This document shows, one piece after another, positions 1 to 6,514 of a stretch of 13,219 nucleotides of DNA. The notes under the pieces were generated by a model. It was not told where the DNA came from and did no database searches. It worked only from the letters and a program-made list of their open reading frames with translations. This stretch comes from Thermoplasmata archaeon. Its GTDB lineage: Archaea > Thermoplasmatota > Thermoplasmata > UBA184. Location of the stretch: positions 1 to 13,219 of the forward strand of contig JASHYV010000100.1 in assembly GCA_030064695.1 (NCBI GenBank). Direction: 5' to 3'. How positions within the stretch are numbered: the first letter of the stretch is position 1; the number at the start of each line of letters is the position of its first letter. Position numbers and translations under genes: made by a program.

Positions 1-272
1 ACCTCGGACTCACCGGTCCGGGCGGAGCGGTCGAGCTGACCCTGTCGGGCGCCACGGCCCGGAGCGGCCGTCTCCCCGTGAATCCGGACGGCGGGCTGAA
101 GGCGAAGGGTCACCCGATCGGCGCCACCGGCGTGAGCCAGGCCTACGAGATCTTCCTGCAGCTGCGGGGCGCGGCCGCGGCCCGGCAGGTGCCCCACGCC
201 GAGCGGGCGCTCGCCCACAACGTGGGCGGGGCTGGGGCCACGGCGAGCGTGGCGCTGTACGCGAGGGGGTAG
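1..272 (+). CDS. Thiolase (acetyl-CoA acetyltransferase family), C-terminal end, cut by the window edge
   Basis: About 89 C-terminal residues are present; the frame is open to the left edge and ends at TAG 270-272. The thiolase signature GGLKAKGHPIGATG is clear and contains the catalytic His of the GHPxGATG loop. Near the C-terminus, HNVGGAGATASV replaces the CxGGG motif of classical thiolases; an HN-x-GG form is typical of the SCP2-like archaeal thiolases. In many archaea this enzyme makes acetoacetyl-CoA and works in a complex with HMG-CoA synthase, bridged by a DUF35 protein. The next gene, 5 bases downstream, is a DUF35 protein, which fits that operon. HMG-CoA synthase is not in the window and may lie just upstream. 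Family is secure; the exact substrate is inferred from context. The GTG at 78 is internal and not a start. Confidence 0.87.
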   Translation, partial: LGLTGPGGAVELTLSGATARSGRLPVNPDGGLKAKGHPIGATGVSQAYEIFLQLRGAAAARQVPHAERALAHNVGGAGATASVALYARG

Positions 273-277
273 CTTCC

Positions 278-1300
278 ATGGCGGTCCTCGAGTCGGCCGC
301 GGCGGTGCGCCCGTCCTGGACGGTGGACGGGCGCCGAGTCGCCGGCCCGGATGAAGATGGATTCACGCTCGCCGTGGCGGCCGTCGAGCGGCTCCCCGCT
401 CCGCCGGCCGGAGTCGACCCCCTGCCGGTCGACCTCGTCGGCGAGTTCCCGGAGGTCGTCGAGTGGGGGCTCGGGGCCGCGATGGGACGTCCCGTGGCGC
501 TGCACCGGCACGAGGAGCGGGCCGCCGGGCTCGCCGAGGCGATCGCGGACGCGAGCGACCGGGCGCGCTCGGGCGAGCACAGCCTCATCGTGGCCGCCGA
601 TCTTCCCGAGCGGTCGGAGGAGCCCGCTTCGGCCGAGGGAGCGCTCGCGATCGCGCTCCAGATCGCCCCCGGGGCCGGGGAGCTCCGCTCGCCCGCGTCG
701 GGCGAGTCGCCCCTTCGGGCGGGCGAGGCGGCGCTCGAGATCCGGACGGCGGACCCTTCCCCGGACGCGGGTCGATGGATCGGCGACTGGGACCGTCCGA
801 ACGGGGGCGGGCTCCCGGTCGATCCGCATCTGCTGCAGGAGGTGGCGCTCGCCTCCGTGCACGGGGTCTCGGAGGGAGCCTACGTCCCCCGGCCCCGCTA
901 CTTAGAGGAGATCCCGAGCCGATGGCGGCTCGCGGCCGACCGCTGCGCGGCCTGTGGCGGCGTGACGTTCCCGGCTCGGGGGTCGTGCGCCCACTGCGGC
1001 CGCCGCGAGAGCCTGACGGCCGTCACGCTGCCCCGCGATGGGGGACGGGTCGTCGCGTCGACCGCGATCGGACGCGGCGGCCAGCCGACGGAGTTCGACC
1101 GCGCCGTAGAGGCGATCGGGCCGTACGGGGTGGTGCTGGTCGAGCTCGCCGAGGGGGTCCGTGGGACGTTCCAGGTCACGGACGCACCGCACGTTCCGCT
1201 CGCGATCGGCTCCCGGGTCGTCACGCGCCTGCGACGGCTCTACGCGCTCGAGGGGGAGTGGCGGTACGGCCGGAAGGCGATCCCTCTCGCAGCCGGCTGA
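278..1300 (+). CDS. DUF35 Zn-ribbon/OB-fold acyl-CoA-binding protein with a degenerate thiolase-fold N-terminal domain
   Basis: The protein has 340 residues. The C-terminal ~140 residues are a DUF35 unit: a rubredoxin-like Zn ribbon with C223-x2-C226 and C237-x2-C240, followed by a beta-rich OB-fold to the end. In archaea, stand-alone DUF35 proteins of about 130 residues bridge acetoacetyl-CoA thiolase and HMG-CoA synthase and share the CoA site. Here about 200 extra residues precede it. They resemble, in order, blocks of HMG-CoA synthase: a PDEDGFTLAV stretch (cf. PDEDxxT.AVEAA), a DLVGEFPEVVEWGLGAAMG stretch and a SLIVAADLPE stretch, but the region around the nucleophilic Cys reads HRHEERAAG with no Cys. 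I infer a catalytically dead pseudo-HMGS lobe; this alignment was made by eye. The ATG is preceded by GAGGGGGT at 263-270 (7-base spacing), supporting this start and coupling to the thiolase. The stop abuts that of the convergent peptidase gene. Confidence 0.82.
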   Translation: MAVLESAAAVRPSWTVDGRRVAGPDEDGFTLAVAAVERLPAPPAGVDPLPVDLVGEFPEVVEWGLGAAMGRPVALHRHEERAAGLAEAIADASDRARSGEHSLIVAADLPERSEEPASAEGALAIALQIAPGAGELRSPASGESPLRAGEAALEIRTADPSPDAGRWIGDWDRPNGGGLPVDPHLLQEVALASVHGVSEGAYVPRPRYLEEIPSRWRLAADRCAACGGVTFPARGSCAHCGRRESLTAVTLPRDGGRVVASTAIGRGGQPTEFDRAVEAIGPYGVVLVELAEGVRGTFQVTDAPHVPLAIGSRVVTRLRRLYALEGEWRYGRKAIPLAAG

Positions 1301-3079
1301 TCAGGTCGACCCGGTGCCCGACTTAGCCGGCTCCCAGGGCGCGCCGATCCACCCGGCATAGACCCGGCGCGCCAGCTCGGTCGGCTCCGCGAGCGGCCGG
1401 AACTCGTGCTTCTCGGGGGGCGGCGGCCCCGTCGTCACCGGCAGGGACTGCAGCAGGCCGCGCCGGAAGACCGTCACCTCGATCGGGGTTCCCGGCGGGT
1501 ACCGCCCGAACGCCTTCTCGACCTGGTCGAACGGGACCCGGGCCCCGTTGATCGCCACGAGCTCGTCCCCCGGGGTGAGACCGGCGGTCCGGGCCGGCGA
1601 CCCCGTGTACACCTGGGTCAGCCGGGCCAGGCCCTTCGAGTCCTCGAACTTGACGCCGAGGTAGCCGGGTTCCGGATCGGTGTCGTCCTTCGGCTTCGCC
1701 TTCGGCCCGAAGGAGAGGCCCGCGAGGCGGGCGAACGCATCGAGGTCGAGGTCGTCCCGTCCCCGCACGTAGCGGTCGAAGAACGGCGCCAGGTCGAGGC
1801 CGCTCACCCGCTCGGCCACCGGTTGGAGGCCGTCCTCGGGCACGCCCTTCCCGACCTTGCCGTACCCGGTCCAGAGCGCGCGGAGCACGGTCTCGAGCGA
1901 CGTCCGGTTCTCGGTCCGGTGGCGGAGCTCGAGATCGAGGGCGAGCGAGACCAGGTGGCCCTTGAGGTAGTACGAGACCGAGCGGTTCACCGACTCCTCG
2001 TACGGCTGGTAGTAGTCGATCCAGGCCAGGAACGAAGCGTCCTCGAGCGAGATCCGGGTGCGGCCCGGCGTGCGGAAGAGGTCGTGGGCCAGTTCGGCCA
2101 TCCGGTCGAGGAACTCCGTGGGGGAGAGCAGGCCGGCCCGTCGGAGGACCACGTCGGACAGGTAGTCGGTCGTCCCCTCCATCCACCAGAGCAGCCGCGT
2201 GTACGTCTCCCGGGTGAGGTCGAAGGGGAGGAGCGCCTGGGGGAGGATCCGCTTCACGTTGTAGAGGTGGAAGTACTCGTGGCTGGTGAGGCCGAGGAAT
2301 CGGTGGTAGTCCTTCTCCGGCACGAAGCAGTTCCGGGGGATCACCGAGGAGTTCGACGTGGCATGTTCGAGCCCGCCGTCGGGCCGGTCGGTGAGGTGGT
2401 AGAAGAACGTGTAGCTCGCGAGCGGGGACTCCCCGACCAGGTCGATCGTCGCGTCGACGATCTTTCCCACGTCGGTCTCGAGGCGGCGGGCGTCGTAGTT
2501 GCCGCCCCTCCCGCACAGGACGATCCGATGCGGGATCCCGTGGGGCCGGATCGTGAGCACGACGGGGGTGCCCACGTCGATGGGGCTGTCAACGAGCTCG
2601 TCATAGCTCGCGGCCCGGAACGTGGGCGGCGAGGGGGCCACCTGGGGGAGCTCGGTCACGATCCGCCAGCCGGGAGGGACGTCGAGGGCGACGTCGTGGA
2701 CGGCGGCCCCGTGCCCGTCGACCCCGGGGAGGCACAGGGCGGCGTTCAGGAACAGGTGCTCGGGGGTGAGGTCGAACCCCTCGGTCACGAGATCGTGCCC
2801 GTACACCTCGTAGTCGATGCGGAGCCGGGTCGCCCCGTCCGCCCGCACCCGCCATCGCCCCTTGTCGACCCGCTCGACGGGACGCGGAGTGCCCTCCGGG
2901 AGAGCCACGGCGGTGAGCGGGCCCACCGGTCGCTGGTAGGGCAGGATGTGGTAGGATCCGGGGACCCAGGAGGGCAGGATCAGGTCGACGGTGGGCGTAG
3001 CGACCTCGTCGAGCTCGATCGAGAACCGGCCCAGGTGCTCCACGGGCTCAGCGGCCCGTATGAGGTACCGGATCCGCAT
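1301..3079 (-). CDS. M61 family (glycyl aminopeptidase-like) metallopeptidase with C-terminal PDZ domain
   Basis: The protein has 592 residues. Residues 1-175 form the beta-rich N-terminal domain of M61 peptidases. The catalytic domain shows HEYFH at 267-271 (HExxH zinc site, general base E268), followed by the family-typical NVKRI stretch, and WMEGTTDY around 300-306, where E301 should be the third zinc ligand. GGLEHATS at 235-242 matches the substrate-binding GGLEH motif of the family. Residues ~478-558 are a PDZ domain beginning YLGVKF and containing SPARTAGLTPGDELVAING. No signal peptide or membrane segment is visible, so it is probably cytoplasmic. M61 members remove N-terminal residues, with glycine preference in the characterised bacterial enzyme; the substrate here is unknown. 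It is the last gene of a minus-strand cluster, 5 bases after the small coiled-coil gene. The ATG at 3079 is the natural start; no clear ribosome-binding site precedes it. Confidence 0.9.
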   Translation of the reverse strand: MRIRYLIRAAEPVEHLGRFSIELDEVATPTVDLILPSWVPGSYHILPYQRPVGPLTAVALPEGTPRPVERVDKGRWRVRADGATRLRIDYEVYGHDLVTEGFDLTPEHLFLNAALCLPGVDGHGAAVHDVALDVPPGWRIVTELPQVAPSPPTFRAASYDELVDSPIDVGTPVVLTIRPHGIPHRIVLCGRGGNYDARRLETDVGKIVDATIDLVGESPLASYTFFYHLTDRPDGGLEHATSNSSVIPRNCFVPEKDYHRFLGLTSHEYFHLYNVKRILPQALLPFDLTRETYTRLLWWMEGTTDYLSDVVLRRAGLLSPTEFLDRMAELAHDLFRTPGRTRISLEDASFLAWIDYYQPYEESVNRSVSYYLKGHLVSLALDLELRHRTENRTSLETVLRALWTGYGKVGKGVPEDGLQPVAERVSGLDLAPFFDRYVRGRDDLDLDAFARLAGLSFGPKAKPKDDTDPEPGYLGVKFEDSKGLARLTQVYTGSPARTAGLTPGDELVAINGARVPFDQVEKAFGRYPPGTPIEVTVFRRGLLQSLPVTTGPPPPEKHEFRPLAEPTELARRVYAGWIGAPWEPAKSGTGST

Positions 3080-3084
3080 CGGGG

Positions 3085-3351
3085 CTACGCGAAGCCGGGG
3101 GGTTGGGTCGATCCGCTCGAGCGGTCCTTGCCGCGGTAGGGCTCGGCCGCGATTCCAAGATGGGCGGCCAGCGTCTGGAAGGTGGTCACCAGTTGGTGGA
3201 TGGCTTGAGCCATCTCCCGCTGTTCGTTCCGGAGCTCCCGCAGCTCCTCCCTCAACTGGCGCAGCTCCGCTTCCCAGCGGTCCTCGGTACCGGGCGGCAC
3301 GATCGTACCCTCGGGGGTCCGAGGGTCGGTCGGTACATAACGACCGGCCAC
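3085..3351 (-). CDS. Small coiled-coil protein, unknown function
   Basis: The product has 88 residues with a GTG start. I do not recognise a family. Residues ~26-66 are rich in Leu, Glu, Arg and Gln with heptad-like spacing (ELRQLREELRELRNEQREM), so a coiled coil is likely; the ends are Pro/Gly-rich and probably flexible. It lies 7 bases downstream of the 178-aa gene and 5 bases upstream of the M61 peptidase, which implies one transcript. A perfect 6-bp inverted repeat (3355-3373) straddles the stop of the preceding gene just ahead of this start. It could be an adaptor for the peptidase, but that is guesswork from position. The start codon is uncertain because no ribosome-binding site is visible and the frame has no in-frame ATG nearby. 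Confidence 0.6.
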   Translation of the reverse strand: MAGRYVPTDPRTPEGTIVPPGTEDRWEAELRQLREELRELRNEQREMAQAIHQLVTTFQTLAAHLGIAAEPYRGKDRSSGSTQPPGFA

Positions 3352-3354
3352 GCC

Positions 3355-3373
3355 GGTACTAGGTACGAGTACC
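3355..3373. repeat. Inverted repeat at the junction of the 178-aa and 88-aa genes
   Basis: GGTACT (3355-3360) and AGTACC (3368-3373) are perfect 6-base arms around a 7-base loop. The element covers the stop codon of the 178-aa gene (3359-3361) and ends 3 bases before the GTG of the 88-aa gene. It could fold in the mRNA and affect translation of the downstream gene, or be a chance palindrome. Confidence 0.4.
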
Positions 3374-3895
3374 CGAGGGACCGAAAGGGGAATCGGACGT
3401 GCCCTTCTCCTCGAAGGCCACCCAGGCCTGCTTCTCCGTCGAGTAGTCGACCCGCTGGAGCTCGACCACGAAGCTCTTCAGCTGGTCCGACGGCGCCGGT
3501 CGGACGGAGAGAGAGTAGACGTAGATCCCGAACCCCATGAACTCGGTGACGCGCTTCAGCACCTCCCCCAGGTCCTCCCGGGGCACGGTCACCCGGATCG
3601 AGGTCTCCCCCAACATCGAAGCAAACTCGTCCAGATCGAACGGGGCGTCGAGCCGGATCAGGGGGCCCGGGGGCCGGGCGCTCGGAGCCGCGGAGGTCCG
3701 CTCGGAGGCCGGCGGGGCGGTGGGTTCCGGACCGTGCCGGGAGGGGATCGGGGGCCCCCGAAGGGTCAGCGCCGGGTCCTTCGGGGGGTACTTGTCGAGC
3801 ACGGGCGACCCTTCCCGGCCCACGAACCCCCCCTTCCGCGGGGCGGAGGCCCGGCTTGGACGGGGGCGACGCTGCGACTTCTTCCGGCTCGGCAT
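3359..3895 (-). CDS. Conserved-looking hypothetical protein: basic disordered N-terminus plus a small alpha/beta domain
   Basis: With the ATG at 3895 the product has 178 residues. I do not recognise the family. Residues 1-78 are basic and Pro/Ser/Arg-rich (starting MPSRKKSQRR) and look disordered. Residues ~79-165 form a compact domain of alternating strands and helices (IRLDAPFDLDEFASML, IRVTVPREDLGEVLKRV, GFGIYVYSLSV, KSFVVELQRV), reminiscent of a small ferredoxin-like fold, though that is only inference. The frame stays open to a GTG at 4015, but the extra 40 residues look like non-coding sequence, and a box A-like CCTTATGC lies about 33 bases before the ATG at 3895. It is the first gene of the minus-strand cluster with the coiled-coil gene and the M61 peptidase, and is divergent from the Tes-like gene. 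Confidence 0.6.
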   Translation of the reverse strand: MPSRKKSQRRPRPSRASAPRKGGFVGREGSPVLDKYPPKDPALTLRGPPIPSRHGPEPTAPPASERTSAAPSARPPGPLIRLDAPFDLDEFASMLGETSIRVTVPREDLGEVLKRVTEFMGFGIYVYSLSVRPAPSDQLKSFVVELQRVDYSTEKQAWVAFEEKGTSDSPFGPSGTRT

Positions 3896-3924
3896 CCGCT
3901 GCGGCGGGCGGAAGCGCCGGGGGG

Positions 3925-3931
3925 CATAAGG
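3925..3931 (-). promoter_or_regulatory. Putative box A for the 178-aa gene cluster
   Basis: On the minus strand this reads CCTTATG, an AT-rich island in very GC-rich surroundings. It predicts a transcript start a few bases before the ATG at 3895, in keeping with the short-leader pattern elsewhere in the window. A second candidate, GTATATCC on the minus strand at about 3967-3974, would give a longer leader. Confidence 0.35.
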
Positions 3932-4020
3932 GGTGGCCCGCCGGGGTCCGCGGGCCCCGCCTCCGAGGGATATACGGCCACTTGTAGCGAAGCAGACCGT
4001 GCGACTCCACGTCACGGACG

Positions 4021-4034
4021 GCGACTTTTGTCGC
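4021..4034. repeat. Perfect palindrome in the divergent promoter region upstream of the Tes-like gene
   Basis: GCGAC-TTTT-GTCGC has perfect 5-base arms around TTTT and is followed closely by an 8-base palindrome CGAATTCG (4034-4041). It sits about 20 bases upstream of the TATA-like box of the Tes-like gene and between two divergent genes, a plausible regulator-binding site. No factor can be assigned from sequence. Confidence 0.4.
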
Positions 4035-4053
4035 GAATTCGACGACAGATTGA

Positions 4054-4060
4054 TTATGTA
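4054..4060 (+). promoter_or_regulatory. Putative box A of the Tes-like gene
   Basis: TTATGTA lies in the most AT-rich stretch of this intergenic region (about 4026-4060). Using the usual archaeal spacing, transcription would begin near 4083-4085. That is downstream of the GTG at 4068, which argues against the longer reading frame and for the ATG at 4128. Confidence 0.5.
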
Positions 4061-4084
4061 GGGCGGAGTGGGTGGCCAGACTCA

Positions 4085-4108
4085 GGTCCCTGGCCATGGG
4101 CCAGGACC
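4085..4108 (+). promoter_or_regulatory. Strong hairpin in the predicted 5' leader of the Tes-like mRNA
   Basis: GGTCCCTGGCC (4085-4095) pairs with GGCCAGGACC (4099-4108): 10 base pairs with one bulged C and a 3-base ATG loop. It begins almost exactly where transcription is predicted to start and ends 19 bases before the start codon. It could stabilise the message or modulate translation. Its GC-richness means chance is not excluded. Confidence 0.45.
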
Positions 4109-4127
4109 GAAGACGAGGGTTACGAAC

Positions 4128-5840
4128 ATGCCGGCGCGAGTCATGAAGGAGTTCCAGGCGCCCCGCGGACTGCCCCGGAAGACGGCGTCCGTCTGCCCGG
4201 AGTGCATCAAGGTCATCCCGGCGATCGTCCGGGAGAAGGACGGCCGGGTCATCATGGAGAAGACCTGCCGGGCCCACGGCTACTTCTGGGACATCATCTC
4301 GAACGACGTCGACTTCTACCTCCGGATGGAGGTCTACGCCCACGACGGGGTCGGCTACGAGAACCCGTACTACGACAAGTTCCGCGGCTGCCCGACGACC
4401 TGCGGGATGTGCAGCCACCACAAGTCTCACACGGGGCTCGCCCTGGTCGACCTGACCAACCGCTGCAACCTGAAGTGCCCGGTCTGCTTCGCGAACGCGA
4501 ACGCCGCCGGCTACGTCTTCGAACCGACCCGCGAGCAGATCCACTTCATGCTGAAGACGCTCCGGGAGCAGAAGCCGGTCGGCACGGTCGCCGTCCAGTT
4601 CTCCGGTGGGGAGCCGACGCTCTCCCCGCTGTTCCTGGACGCGGTCTCGATGGCCCGCGACCTCGGCTTCAAGCAGGTCCAGGTCGCCACCAACGGGATC
4701 CGGGTCGCCAACGAGCCCGGCTTCGCCCAGGCGTGCCGGGACTCGGGGCTCCACACGCTCTACCTCCAGTTCGACGGCCTCGACGACGAGATCTACCGCA
4801 AGGTGCGGGGGGTCCCGCTGCTCAAGGTGAAGCAGAAGGCGATCCAGGCGGCTCGGGAGACCCACTCCCCGGCCTCGGAGCTCGCCGCGGGCAAGCCCGA
4901 CAAGCCGCTCTCCGTCGTGCTCGTGCCGACCCTGGTCGGCGGGTTCAACGAGAAGGAGATCTGGCCGACGGTCAAGTTCGCGATCGACAACATCGACGTG
5001 GTGCGCGGCGTGAACTTCCAGCCGGTCGCGCTCACGGCCCGTATCCCGGACAAGGACCGGTTCCAGATGCGGTTCACGCAGTCGGACCTCGTCCGCATCC
5101 TGTGCACGGAGGGACCGTTCGAGAAGTCGGACTTCTTCCCCGTCCCGTCCGTCGCGCCGATCTCGGAGCTCGTCTCGATCATCCACGGCGAGGAGAAGAT
5201 GACGCTCACGACGCACCCCGGGTGCGGCTGCGCCACCTTCGCCTTCGTCTCCGCGGACGGCAACAAGATCACGCCGCTGCCCCGCTTCATGGACGTCGAC
5301 GGGTTCTTCGAGAACGTCGAGACGATGATCGAGAAGTACCGGGACGCGCGGTTCGCGCGGGTCCGCACCGCGGTCGCGGGCGCCCGCCTGCTCCACGACG
5401 TCGCGAAGTACTTCGACTTCTCGAAGGCGCCGGAGGGGCTCTCCGAGAAGAACTGCGTGCGGGTCATCGCCGGGATCTTCACCGAGGGCAACAAGGAGGC
5501 GCTCGCGAAGTTCACCTGGCGCACGCTCTACATCGGGAACATGCACTTCCAGGACGCCTACGACTACGATATCCAGCGCCTGATGCGCTGCGATATCCAC
5601 TACGCGGTCCCCGATGGGCGCGTCATCCCGTTCTGCTCGTACAACTCGGGCCCGATCTACCGGACGGAGGTCGAGAAGAAGTTCTCGATCCCGATCCCGG
5701 ACTGGCAGGCCGCGAAGAAGCAGGCCGGCACGCCGCTCAAGACCATCGAGACGATGGGCGTCAACGGCGAGGTCATCGTCGACCCCGAGTACTACAAGAT
5801 CAAGGCGATGAAGGGCGCGCCGGGCATGAGCTCGGCCTAA
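4128..5840 (+). CDS. tes: Tetraether lipid synthase (Tes)-like radical SAM enzyme
   Basis: With the ATG at 4128 the product has 570 residues. The N-terminal part has C23-x2-C26 and C47 with H50, a possible mononuclear metal site. Next comes C88-x3-C92-x2-C95 followed by SHHKSHT, then the radical SAM motif C113-x3-C117-x2-C120 (CNLKCPVCF) and the SAM-binding GGEPT at 160-164. Further Cys/His pairs occur at HPGCGC (363-368) and at C488, H491 and C503, suggesting additional Fe-S clusters. This arrangement matches the MJ0619/COG1964 group, whose characterised members couple the phytanyl chain ends of archaeol lipids to form macrocyclic archaeol and GDGT. Archaea may carry related paralogs, so the exact product is inferred. 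GAGGGT at 4115-4120 is a suitable ribosome-binding site for this ATG; the in-frame GTG at 4068 precedes the predicted transcript start. The 40 bases to the convergent SWIM gene contain a pyrimidine-rich CCCTTTCCTTC stretch that may terminate transcription. Confidence 0.83.
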   Translation: MPARVMKEFQAPRGLPRKTASVCPECIKVIPAIVREKDGRVIMEKTCRAHGYFWDIISNDVDFYLRMEVYAHDGVGYENPYYDKFRGCPTTCGMCSHHKSHTGLALVDLTNRCNLKCPVCFANANAAGYVFEPTREQIHFMLKTLREQKPVGTVAVQFSGGEPTLSPLFLDAVSMARDLGFKQVQVATNGIRVANEPGFAQACRDSGLHTLYLQFDGLDDEIYRKVRGVPLLKVKQKAIQAARETHSPASELAAGKPDKPLSVVLVPTLVGGFNEKEIWPTVKFAIDNIDVVRGVNFQPVALTARIPDKDRFQMRFTQSDLVRILCTEGPFEKSDFFPVPSVAPISELVSIIHGEEKMTLTTHPGCGCATFAFVSADGNKITPLPRFMDVDGFFENVETMIEKYRDARFARVRTAVAGARLLHDVAKYFDFSKAPEGLSEKNCVRVIAGIFTEGNKEALAKFTWRTLYIGNMHFQDAYDYDIQRLMRCDIHYAVPDGRVIPFCSYNSGPIYRTEVEKKFSIPIPDWQAAKKQAGTPLKTIETMGVNGEVIVDPEYYKIKAMKGAPGMSSA

Positions 5841-5880
5841 ACCGTCCCTTCGGCGCCGCGGTCCGAACCCTTTCCTTCGC

Positions 5881-6360
5881 CTAGTCGGTCTCTGCCCGGG
5901 CCCGGCTCCGCTCGTACAGCACCGATCCCGGGCGTCGGACCCGCAGGCTCTCGGGACCCAGGCCCGGATGGGCCCGGCGCCGATCGATCTCCTTCCACAC
6001 CGCCGCGGTCGAGGCGCCGGTCGCCCGCGGAGGCGCGTCCGCCTCCGCCCCGGGGTGCTCGGTGCGCCACCGGTACGCGGCTTCGAGGTGCTTGCAGGTG
6101 CCGAGCCCCCGTCGCGCGAAGTCGGTGCAGGTGCAGAGCTCCGAGGCGCGCTCCGGGAACTCCGGCAGCATCACGAGGTAGACGGTCCCGTGCAACGGGT
6201 TCCGTACCTCGAGGAGGTCGAAGGGGTCCGAGCTCCGCAGTCGGACGTCGAGCGGTTCCTCGAGCGCCCGGGAGCGTCGCGCCTCGCGCTCGGCCGCGCT
6301 CGGCGTGCGATCCCGGGGGCGCGGGGGAGAGCGGGACGCGGGCACGGGCCGTCGAGGCAC
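5881..6360 (-). CDS. Stand-alone SWIM zinc-finger protein
   Basis: With the GTG at 6360 the product has 159 residues. The SWIM motif is clear: C76-T-C78-x10-C89-K-H91 (CTCTDFARRGLGTCKH), preceded by a strand-rich region with VRNPLHGTVYLVML. The same pattern occurs in SWIM domains attached to SNF2-type helicases, where it is thought to mediate DNA or protein contacts, but no helicase lies in the window. Residues 1-35 are basic and Pro-rich; the C-terminal 50 residues are charged, with no recognised domain. The open frame continues upstream to 6780 but would overlap the antiporter gene, so a start at 6360 (or the GTG at 6342) is preferred. It is convergent with the Tes-like gene and divergent from the antiporter gene. 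Function is unknown; binding to DNA or to a helicase partner is the family-level expectation. Confidence 0.72.
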   Translation of the reverse strand: MPRRPVPASRSPPRPRDRTPSAAEREARRSRALEEPLDVRLRSSDPFDLLEVRNPLHGTVYLVMLPEFPERASELCTCTDFARRGLGTCKHLEAAYRWRTEHPGAEADAPPRATGASTAAVWKEIDRRRAHPGLGPESLRVRRPGSVLYERSRARAETD

Positions 6361-6410
6361 CCCCGGTTCATTACGAACGGCCCCGGCGTCCCGTCTCCGC
6401 CCACAAAGGT

Positions 6411-6418
6411 AGTTATCG
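6411..6418. promoter_or_regulatory. AT-rich promoter element shared by the SWIM and antiporter genes
   Basis: AGTTATCG (with the preceding ACAAAGGT) is the only AT-rich patch in the 154-base divergent intergenic region 6361-6514. Read on the plus strand it would give the antiporter mRNA a leader of about 75 bases; read on the minus strand (GATAACT) it would start the SWIM mRNA about 28 bases before its GTG. Which gene it serves is uncertain. Confidence 0.3.
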
Positions 6419-6514
6419 CCGCCCGCGTCCCCCGGGGCGGGAGCCGGTGCCGAGGCGGTTCGGGAGGCGGGCAGCCACGCCCGCGCTCCGGGCCGTGGAC
6501 CCCGGGGGGCCTCC

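Noticed and set aside
1406..3139. A 577-codon open frame on the plus strand opposite the M61 gene
   Set aside because: The M61 frame has HExxH, GGLEH and PDZ motifs. The plus-strand frame is low-complexity Arg/Glu/Val/Gly/Pro without motifs.
4068..4127. GTG at 4068 as the start of the Tes-like protein
   Set aside because: It lies upstream of the predicted transcript start and its added 20 residues (starting MGGQTQVPG) resemble translated leader. The ATG at 4128 has GAGGGT at good spacing.
3252..5600. A 782-codon open frame on the minus strand opposite the Tes-like gene
   Set aside because: It is antisense to a gene with clear radical SAM motifs, is dominated by Arg, Asp, Val and Leu, shows no domain, and also overlaps the minus-strand cluster in another frame. 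Long antisense frames are expected at this GC content.
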